Source: Baffinella frigidus
Taxonomy: Eukaryota > Cryptophyceae > Cryptomonadales > Baffinellaceae
DNA length: 13,901 nucleotides
Direction of reading: 5' to 3'
Assembly (NCBI GenBank): GCA_026770585.1
Contig: MU646912.1
Span: 185,060 to 198,960 of the forward strand
A program made the position numbers and the translations under genes. Positions 1 through 8,006 of this stretch are shown in pieces. The notes under the pieces are model-generated. The model saw nothing but the letters and a program-made list of their open reading frames with translations, had not been told where the DNA came from and did no database searches. Numbering within the stretch: the first letter of the stretch is position 1; each line of letters opens with the position of its first letter.

Positions 1-51
1 TGGTGGTCGTAGGGGGGGGGGGGGGTTCTTATGAGCGAGGTACCCCTGTAA
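1..51. mobile_element. Foldback element family A, right half (copy 1)
   Basis: This is the right arm of a small palindromic element whose fuller copies lie at 414-533, 1984-2102 and 2910-3027. It reads from a poly-G run through TTATGAGCGAGGTACCCCTG and ends in TA. The left arm lies outside the window. It contains no coding sequence. Confidence 0.6.
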
Positions 52-136
52 TGACAGGTTATGTAATGAGTGGAGCGTGGTAGGAGTCTCGAAGAGGCAC
101 GCGCGCCGTTGCAGAAGACTCCAGGGTTGCTTCTTC

Positions 137-219
137 CGCGCATCACACCCTCTCGCACACCCTCTCCCACCCTCTCGCACACCCTCGAGGGTGTAATGCG
201 CGTCGTCAGCGACATCCCC
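137..219. mobile_element. Foldback element family B (copy 1)
   Basis: This copy begins with CGCGCATCACACCCTC and ends with GTAATGCGCGTCGTCAGC, so its ends are inverted repeats. The interior is made of short ACCCTCTCGCAC units. It shares ends and interior with copies at 4772-4853, 4882-4963, 6456-6545 and 6649-6730, but it lies in the opposite orientation. The size and lack of coding capacity suggest a non-autonomous MITE-like element. Confidence 0.65.
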
Positions 220-270
220 GGCTTGCTTCTTCGAGATGCTTCTGCCACTTAGCAGCGCCCGCGTTCCTTT

Positions 271-345
271 TCGCCTTGAAATCAAGGCGAAGTTCCGGTT
301 GGAATCCAGGGCAATCAAGGCGAAGTTCTGGTTGGAATCCAGACC
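271..345. repeat. 33-bp direct repeat with a small palindrome
   Basis: Two near-identical 33-bp units starting ATCAAGGCGAAGTTC begin at 281 and 314. A palindrome (TCGCCTTGA, two bases, TCAAGGCGA) overlaps the first at 271-290. Nothing else is recognisable between 220 and 413. Confidence 0.6.
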
Positions 346-413
346 GGATACGATTCTAGGACAAATCGTTAAGATGGACTGTATCCGTGAAGCCCCCGGT
401 GGCTGCTAATTGG

Positions 414-533
414 ACAGGGGTACCTCCCTCATGAGAAAGCGCCGCCTCCCAGGACCCTACAGTAGGGCTATGCGCATGGCCCTATGGTGGTCCTAGGGGG
501 GTTGGCGCTTTCGTACGGGCGAGGTACTCCTGT
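414..533. mobile_element. Foldback element family A (copy 2)
   Basis: This element of about 120 bp folds on itself: the left end ACAGGGGTACCTCCCTCATG is matched by the right end GGGCGAGGTACTCCTGT. Inner blocks such as CCTAGGACC/GGTCCTAGG and CCCTACAGTAGGGC lie around the centre. It has mismatches between arms. It has no ORF and resembles a MITE. Confidence 0.7.
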
Positions 534-730
534 AGTCTTACGAGGCCTTCGCGAAGGGAACACATGGTGGCCATGTTGTGTTCGATCCGTAGTTCATCCG
601 CGTTTCTTTCTGATGTATGGAAGAAGGCGGGGCTGTGCGGACGGACCCTAGCACTCCTCCATGCTCTTTTCTCTCTAGGGTCTGTAGAGAGTCGACCTTC
701 TCTCTGAAAAGGAAGGGTTCGGCTTGGCAG

Positions 731-802
731 GTGGTTCGCATCGAGATCGCGGAGGGGCTGGTGGAGTTGGTGCCTGCCAACTATTGGGAAACCGTGAGCT
801 GA
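731..802 (+). CDS. Putative terminal exon of a plus-strand gene
   Basis: A 72-bp open segment follows a good 3' splice site (CTTGGCAG, with pyrimidine runs upstream at 660-710). It reads VVRIEIAEGLVE, then LVPANYWETVS, then TGA at 800-802. The same C-terminal peptide recurs with stop in several copies downstream (920-1637), and amino-acid similarity such as EIAEGLVE and NYWETVS is kept between copies, which supports coding origin. Upstream exons would lie left of the window or in unrecognised sequence. I do not recognise the protein family. The exon start and the existence of a transcript are inferred from the splice-site pattern and repeated conservation only. Confidence 0.4.
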   Translation: MVRIEIAEGLVELVPANYWETVS

Positions 803-919
803 GGATCTCAGAGCCGGCTGACTACATGAGTCGTCCCTGAGGCGGGCCCGTGCTTAAGGTTCATTGACTATTGTATCACTCAACTCAAGGCTCAAGGGCC
901 TGATTTAGGACCTGTAGGA

Positions 920-1637
920 TTGGTGGAGCCGGTGCCTGACAACTACTGGGAAACCGTGAGCTGACCACCAACCCTCAGAGCCAGAGCAAATCCTGAAGAT
1001 AAGATTTTTGTGCAAAAACAGTTTTAAAACTCCAAACACCTTGCAGGGATCAAGTTTTGGGAGTTTTAAAAAATAACCGACGTCGGAATCCGACAGTTTT
1101 CAAGGGCAGTACGTACCGGATTTGCCCCAACCGTGAGGGTTGGTGGGAGTTGGTCTCCGAGGCTGAAGCACCGTCGGTCTCCGAGGCGGGCTCGTCCCTT
1201 CAGGCGCATAGACGTGTGTATCACTCAAACTCGTTATTTCGTTATTTCGTTTGATTTCAACAGGATTGTCGGTGTCAGCCCGTGCCTTCGCCGAGCCAGG
1301 ATCAGTACTCAAGGCTTAAGGGCCTATCTAGGACCTGTTTCGAGAGTAATAAAGAAGAATACAATGCAAGGGGCGGGTGGAGCCGGTGCCTGACAATTAC
1401 TGGGAAACCGTGAGCTGAGTGTGAGGACCTGGTCCAGGGCGAGCCCGCCTCGGGCCAATAGGTCGGCTGTAAATGGGGTACACTCCAACACATCGGAGAT
1501 CGCGGAGGGGCTGGTGGAGCGGGTTTCTGCCCGATACTGGGAAACGGTGAGCTGAGTTTCTCGGAGCCGGGTGGCAAGATGTATCGCACAGAGTAAAGCG
1601 ACTGCCGGTGCCTGCCCGCTGGGAGACTCTGAGCTGA
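920..1637 (+). pseudogene. Four decayed copies of the 731-802 terminal exon
   Basis: Partial copies lie at about 920-964, 1374-1418, 1494-1555 and 1603-1637. The first three still end in the TYWETVS-type peptide and TGA; for example 1494-1555 reads EIAEGLVERVSARYWETVS and stop. The fourth is more degraded. Flanking sequence is also repeated: a CTCAAGGCT..AAGGGCCT..TAGGACCTGT block occurs before the copies at 920 and 1374. The whole stretch therefore looks like successive duplication of a terminal exon with some of its flank. Some copies could be alternative last exons. An AATAAA at 1348-1353 could be a poly(A) signal. Confidence 0.5.
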
Positions 1638-1710
1638 GGCTCTCGATGAAGGGAATGCAAGGTGGCCATGTTGGGTTCGATCCGTATGGGGCACATGTAC
1701 CTTGATCATT

Positions 1711-1811
1711 GGAACCCCCCCCCCCCACTAGGACAACCATAGGGCCGTAGGCATAGGCCTACTGTAGGGTCCTAGGGAGGATTGGTTTCTTATGAGCGAG
1801 GTACCCCTGTA
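1711..1811. mobile_element. Foldback element family A (copy 3)
   Basis: The left arm is shortened to a poly-C run and CTAGGACAACCATAGGGCC. The right arm is complete (CCTACTGTAGGGTCCTAGGG through GAGCGAGGTACCCCTG, then TA). It is preceded at about 1650-1688 by a block (GGTGGCCATGTTG..TTCGATCCGTA) that also follows copy 2 at about 553-590, so a larger segment including the element was probably duplicated. Confidence 0.6.
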
Positions 1812-1983
1812 CGTGGCGGCCACGTAGATCTCGATCCGTAATAAATCTTTTGGCATACATGTAGGCGGCTGGCAATCGCACGCGTGTGAGCAACTCTCTC
1901 TCTCCGAGACGTGTACATGTATTGACAATAATAGCTCTATGCAGCCAAATGCCTCACACGGCGCCTCCTACAGTTGGTGCCGC

Positions 1984-2102
1984 TACAGGGGCACCCCGCT
2001 CATAAGAAACGGCCCCCTCCTAGGACCCTACAGGAGGCCCATGCCTAGGGCCCTATGGTGGTCATAGGGGGGTGGGCGGTTCTTGTGAGCGAGGTACCCC
2101 TG
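1984..2102. mobile_element. Foldback element family A (copy 4)
   Basis: A full-length copy of about 119 bp with both arms: ACAGGGGCACCCCGCTCATA at the left and TGTGAGCGAGGTACCCCTGT at the right. The left flank is TA and the right flank is TG, so a TA target duplication would be imperfect here. Confidence 0.7.
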
Positions 2103-2909
2103 TGAAGGCAAGAAGGAGTACATGTCTTTTCTTTTTGTCCAACGGGCATCTTGCCTTTCGGCTTGCTTTGAAACCTCTTTATTAGATCCTGTAAACAGGT
2201 CCCAACGTAACCCATCGGGCAACCTTAAGAAAAGAGATCAACTGACTAACTGCATCTTGCGCGGTTTGGCGGACTTCTTGTCCAACTTTTGGGCACGTGT
2301 TTTGAAAATAATAGCTCTATTCAGCCAAATGCCTGACACGACGCTTCCCACATTTGTCGCCTCTATATTTTGCGCTGAGTGGCGCCCTTCTTGTCCAACT
2401 CATTGGCATCTTGCGTGATCTTCTTTCTTTGAAACCTCTTTATTCGATCCTGTAAACAGGTCTTAACGTGGTCCTAACGTAGGTCTTCACGTGGTCCTAA
2501 CGTGTCCAACTTGTGGGCACGTGTATTGAAAATAATAGCTCTATTCAGCCAAATGCCTGACACGACGCTTCCCGCATTTGTCGCCTCTATGGCGCCCTTC
2601 TTGTCCCAACGTGTGGGCATCTTTGCCGCTTGCTTTGAAACCTCTTTATTAGATCCTGTGAACAGGTCCTAACGCAACCCAACGGGCAACATCCTGGCAA
2701 GAGATCAACCCACTACAAGTAACTACATCTTGCGCTGCTTGGCGTCCCTCTTGTCCAGCGTGTGGGCATCTTGCTTTTATTGAACTCGTGACGTCGGACC
2801 ATGCCCTTAAGGCGTCCAGAGAGGGCTCGAACTAAGTTAAGTCTCTACATCTTGCGCGGCTTGGCTGACGTCTTGTCCAACTTGTGGGCATCTTGCTAGA
2901 AGGGAAGTA

Positions 2910-3027
2910 CAGGGGTACCTCGCTCATAAAAAAGAGCCCCCCCCCCTAGGACCACCATAGGGCCCTAGGCGTAGCCCTACTGTAGGGTCCTAGGGGGGCG
3001 CGGTTTCTCATGAGCGAGGTACCCCTG
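2910..3027. mobile_element. Foldback element family A (copy 5, best ends)
   Basis: This 118-bp copy starts CAGGGGTACCTCGCTCATAA and ends TCATGAGCGAGGTACCCCTG. It is flanked on both sides by TA (2908-2909 and 3028-3029), as expected for a TA target-site duplication. The interior continues the palindrome (CCTAGGACCACCATAGGGCC versus CCCTACTGTAGGGTCCTAGG). TA duplication fits Tc1/mariner-like MITEs, but PIF/Harbinger-type elements are not excluded. Confidence 0.75.
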
Positions 3028-3162
3028 TACATGTACTCTTCTATGATATTTACATCTTGCGCGGCCGGGCTGACGTCGTGTCCAACGTGTGGGCACGTGT
3101 ATTGAAAATGATAGCTCTATGCAGCCAAATGCCTGACACAGCGCCCCTGATAGTTATCGGCT

Positions 3163-3255
3163 CTACATCTTGCGGGTCTTGGCACCCTTCTTGTCCAGCT
3201 TGTGGGCATCTTGCTTCAACTTCTGCTCCCGCATCCGCTTCTTGCCCCCCTTGAT
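3163..3255 (-). CDS. RBM34-like exon I (terminal exon)
   Basis: The exon follows CCCAACACCAG, joins exon H in phase 0 and ends with TAG at 3163-3165. It encodes IKGGKKRMREQKLK, QDAHKLDKKGAK and TRKM. Such a strongly basic C-terminus fits a nucleolar protein. The 3' flank contains many decayed copies of this exon. Confidence 0.82.
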   Translation of the reverse strand: MKGGKKRMREQKLKQDAHKLDKKGAKTRKM

Positions 3256-5756
3256 CTGGTGTTGGGTTTAGGGTTTAGGGTTTGGGTCTTGATCTGTCAC
3301 GCCGCATCGCTTCAGTCCCACCTCAGAATCGGAACGTGTCCAGAACAAAACCAGGTATTGTCAACCCCTGAAAGTGAGAAATGGCTCCAACGCCAAGCCA
3401 AATCTGGAATAAAATCATCCTTCAGCTTCTGCTCCCGCATCCGCTTCTTGCCCCCCTTGATCTGGTGTTGGGTTTAGGGTTTAGGGGTGAAGGTTTAGGG
3501 GTCAGGGTTTAGGGTTTAGGGTTTAGGATTTAGGGTTTAGGGTTTCGGGTTTAGGGTTTAGGGTTTAGGGTTTAGGGTTTAGGGTTTAGGGTTTAGGGTT
3601 TAGGGTTTAGGGTGTAGGGTCTAAGGTTTAGGGTTTAGGGTTCAGGGTTCAGGGTTTAGGGTGCATGCCGCGCCATATCGCGTCAGCTCCCGGTTCTGGT
3701 TCACTGCCCAGGGGCGTGACTTGCGTAAAGTCGCTCCGACTTATCCTACCCTTGCTTGACCCCAGAGATTCCGCGGGCGTGTGCCCAGAAACTGCAAGTT
3801 TGCTGCGAGACGATGCGAGGACAGCCTCGGGAAAGAGTTGATTATCCCTCAAGTGGCCAGAGGGTCAAAATCGACCCCCAAGAGGTCCTAGGCAGGTCCT
3901 AGGGCTCTACGGCAGGGCGGATGAGCCTACTGGCAACTTAAAGGATATCTGAAAATAGTTGACTCAAGGTAGGGCGGGCGGAGGGTCGGACCTGGCCCTC
4001 CTTATTCTTGCCCTGCTTCTTTGACGGAAAAATCGTTGGACGTTTGAGCCATTTCGTTCGGCAGACGGTTCGAATTCGAACCGCCTACCGAAGGAAATGG
4101 ACCACGCTCCATCCTCAATTTGATCCACTTCGCACCTGGCCCTCCTCATTCTTGCCCTTGTCGACAACCGCGCAGGTCTCGGGGTTCGGGAACTTGTCCG
4201 GGTACGGGTACTACGGCGGAGTGCGTATGGCCCTACGGTAGGCAGCGGCGTAGGGCCCTACCAAGTACCCGTACCCGAATGTCCGGGGGATCCGGGTCGC
4301 ACCTGGCCCTCCTTATTCTTGCTCTGCTTCTTGAAGGAAGGGACGGAGGACTTGTCGAGCCTGGGTCCATCCCGGGATCCCTTGCGCTCTGGGGTCTTCT
4401 TGAGGTCCTCTGCGAGAGTTGACGCGAAATCAGATCAGCAAAAAACGCGAAAAACACCGGTTTGTGCCATTTCAAGGATGGAATTTGCTTTCTTAGCCTC
4501 GAGATAGCTGTACCATAGCACACGACACACTCATAAGATAGCGGTCATGGATCCCTTGCGCTCTGGCGTCTTCTTGAGATCCTCTGCCAGAGGTGTTGCG
4601 AAATCAGATCCTAGTTCGTGCTATCTTACGGTTGGAATTTGCTATCTTAGCCTCGACATAGCTGTGCCATAGCAGAAAATACACCCCTATGATAGCAATC
4701 CTGGGACCCTTGCGCTCCGCCGTTTTGAAGCCCTCTTCGACAGGGTCGATTGACAGAGATGATAACCCCCCGCTGACGACGCGCATCACACCCTCGAGGG
4801 TGTGCGAGAGGGTGTGAGAGGGTGTGCGAGAGGGTGTGATGCGCGTCGTCAGCTATGAATTTTCACCTGGCCGGCCGGGGAGGTGACGACGCGCATCACA
4901 CCCTCGAGGGTGTGCGAGAGGGTGTGAGAGGGTGTGCGAGAGGGTGTGATGCGCGTCGTCAGCAAGGATCTCAACACGGTTGAGGGATGAGGGGTTATCA
5001 TCTCGACAAGTGAGACACCGACCGCCTTCGTATGCAACGACATGACACCACACAGCGGCCTTCGAAGGGATTTCTGAATAACCCTCAAGCGATAAGACCT
5101 GCGACCCTACGGTAGGCAATCCGTAGGGACATCGGGGGGTTCCTACGGAGAAGGTAACAGAACGTTGGCCCGATGTGGGCCGAAAAACTCTTCGTAGCCC
5201 GCTGTGTGGCCCTTCTGAAATCACAACAGTAGTAGTTGAACTATAAAAATGGTTTGAGAAGGAAGACCACACCACAAAGCGGGCTACGAAGGGATGTTCG
5301 GGCGCTCAGAGCCCGAGTTTCCGTTACCTTATCCGTAGGAACCCCCCTATGTCCCTACGGGTTGTCTACCGTAGGGCCCTAGGTCTGATCGCTCAGGGGT
5401 GATTCAAAATCCCCTCGAAGTCCGCTGTGTGGACTGATGTCAACGGCAAGGGCCCTTGCCGGGCCATCGGGAGCTCCTCCGCATCTTCACGGAGCGACCC
5501 CCATAATTAGGCAAGATGGTGTCTGCATTCAACGTAGGCCGAACCGTACTTTAGACTAACAGAAGGCTCGGGTCGGCCGACGAATCCAGGCTAATAAATC
5601 ACGAAATCGAAATCGAAACTCTCGGTGTAGCGCCAGCTGGCAAGGGTGCACGCCAACACGAGAGCACGAGGGGGGCAGGTTCGGGGTTCAGAGAGGGTTT
5701 CGACAACCCCGGCGCCGAGTTGCGCACAGCCTCGCGTATGTATTCATATATATATA

Positions 5757-5814
<58 letters not shown>

Positions 5815-7975
5815 TCTGGATATTGAACCGCCAGGTGTCCGGCTATGGTGGGATTGGATCAAGCCTCAAGATCCTAAATTGTTTGTGTTGTGTTTTGCTT
5901 TGCTCATTTTGATTGATTCACGGTCTAGGGCATCCGAGACTGGACCTCGCTGTGGGGTTAATGGTCGAATGCCTGTAAACCACCACCTAGACGGTTCTGC
6001 CTGGTAAAAGCTCGTTCTACGGAACTGCCAGGTGTCCGGCTTTTGTGGGATTGGATCAAGCCTAAAGGTCCTAAAGGTGAGGCGCGGAGACACCCAGGTT
6101 TCAAGAGGATGAGACGCCGGTCAACCCCTAAACCCTAAAGGGGCAGGAACACCGTGTCAAGGATGAGTCCGCAGGAGCATCTAAAACCTCAGCCCTCAAC
6201 CGTGAACCGTACATCGTAAAACATGAACCCTAAACCCTCCATGCCGGGACACTGTAGACACTCAGGTTCCGAGACAGTCGTACGGCCTGTCAAACCTCAA
6301 CACTCAACACTAGCCCTGTCGAGGATGAGTCCGCAAGAGCGCCCAAGCCCTCAACCCCAAGCTCTCAACCCTGAACCACTTACCAGGATCGATGCCCTTC
6401 TTGACCAACCGCCGCTCCGCCCCACTCCGCGCATCCCTCACCCCGCAGGGATGTCGCTGACGACGCGCATCACACCCTCGAGGGTGTGCAAGAGGGCGTG
6501 AGAGGGTGTGCGAGAGGGTGTGAGAGGGTGTGCGAGAGGGTGTGTAAAAAAGGGGTTGAGGGCCCTCACGCCCAAATGAGCAAGATCACCGGGTCGAGGA
6601 TGCGTCCGAAGGAGCACGTACACGTGCTCCTGGCCCCGCAGGGATGTCGCTGACGGCGCGCATCACACCCTCGAGGGTGTGCGAGAGGGTGTGAGAGGGT
6701 GTGCGAGAGGGTGTGATGCGCGTCGTCAACTATACGTCCAACGTCTTACGCCTAACGCCTTGACGTCTTAACGCCTCACACCTCACGCCCAACGCCCAAT
6801 GCCTAACGCCTAAACCCTGAATCACGCACCAGGATCGATGCCCTTCCTGACCAACCGCCGCTCCGCCCCACTCCGCCCATCCCCCCCACGCTTCCCCTTC
6901 CCCTTCCCCTTATACTCCCCCTGCCCCCCTGGGCTCTTATCCCCCTTAAAGCTCTTGGCCGGCGACGCCCCCCCCCCTGAGCCGAATTCCTTGCCGGGTT
7001 TCCCACCCCCGTCGACGCGCGCCTTCTGCTCGGTTTTCTCTGCGTCCGTCCACCTAGGGTTTAGGGGTTGGGGTTCAGGGTTTGGGGTTCGGGGTTTGGG
7101 GTCTGGGGTTTGGGGTTGAGGTTTTGGGGTATAGGGTTTAGGGGTTAGGGGTTAGGGTTCAGGGTATAGGGTTCAGGGTTTTGGGGGTATTTAGGGTATA
7201 GGGTATAGGGTATAGGGTATAGGGTATAGGGTATAGGGTATAGGGGTTAGGGTTTGGGGATCAGGGTTTAGGGATCAGGGTTGAGGGTTTAGGGGTTCGG
7301 CACCGCGGTTTCTTGCCGCTGCCCGGCTGGGTGGATCCCGCGGGGGACTTGGCGCCCTTGGGCAAGGGTTTGGGGGGGATCTTGGATGCCTTCTTCCCCT
7401 TTCCTGTTTTTTGAGGGTTTAGGGTTTATGGTTCAGGGTTTAGGGTTTGGGGGGGTTGGGGTTAGAGGTTTAGGGTTTAGAGTGTGGGGTTTAGAGTTCA
7501 GGGTGTAGGGTTTGGGGTTTGGGGTTCTTAGGCTCTCAACCTGTTCCATTCGGAACTTTGCTCGGATAGCGAGGGGGCAAATTGATCGGGTATTTTTCTG
7601 GTCACGTCCGGTTTCAAGGGGCTGAACATCCAAATTGGATGTTCAGCGCCCACAAGTTGGACACGACTCGTAATTTGTACCCGAATTAAAAAGATCCGTT
7701 TAACCCCTCGCTATCCGAGCAAGGGGGGTGAATCACTCAGCACATGCGGCCTCGTTGTTGGAGGATGCATCTGTCAACTCCGGAGTAAAACAAACTCCCT
7801 GGCCGATGGGGGGGACGGACCGTCGGGGGCGACAGCGGCGTGTGCGGCCCGCTTGGAGGCTGTGTTGGAGTCTCTCTCGCGCTCTCTTTCTCTTTCATGC
7901 TCTCTCTCTCTCTCTCACTCTCTCACTCTCTCACTCTCTCTCTCACACACTCACACACTCACACTCACACACTCA

Positions 7976-8006
<31 letters not shown>

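Larger units (their letters stand above)
1915..3162 (-). pseudogene. Array of decayed RBM34 terminal exons and 3' UTR
   Basis: On the minus strand the region repeats pieces of the terminal exon at 3163-3255 (CAAGATGCCCACAAG..GACAAG..AAGATGTAG). Copies or fragments lie at about 3051-3099, 2844-2898, 2723-2774, 2589-2624, 2502-2525, 2371-2416, 2252-2305 and 2140-2158. The copy at 2844-2898 still reads QDAHKLDKTSAKPRKM and stop. A 3' UTR block (plus strand: AATAGCTCTAT.CAGCCAAATG) follows at about 1928, 2307, 2530 and 3107. A third block carries minus-strand AATAAA at 2645-2650 and 2178-2183, and a matching hexamer at 2439-2444. These could be poly(A) signals for the gene. I see no independent gene here. 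Confidence 0.6.

Noticed and set aside
1324-1740. Overlapping minus-strand ORFs of 99-138 codons
   Set aside because: Three frames are open at once over duplicated, GC-rich sequence; the plus-strand NYWETVS reading is the one conserved between copies.
2136-3105. CRISPR-like or satellite array
   Set aside because: Units are irregular in length and are diverged copies of a coding exon and 3' UTR, not short identical repeats with unique spacers.
6157-6620. Hammerhead-ribozyme-like GGATGAGTCCG repeats
   Set aside because: GATGAGTCC recalls the hammerhead core, but the preceding CU, the conserved GAAA and a matching stem II are absent in all three copies.
6822-6824. Stop codon two codons after exon G as the true end of the RBM34-like protein
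   Set aside because: It is possible through intron retention, but a GT donor precedes it and exons H and I join in correct phase with matching basic composition and a proper terminal stop, so it is treated as intronic.
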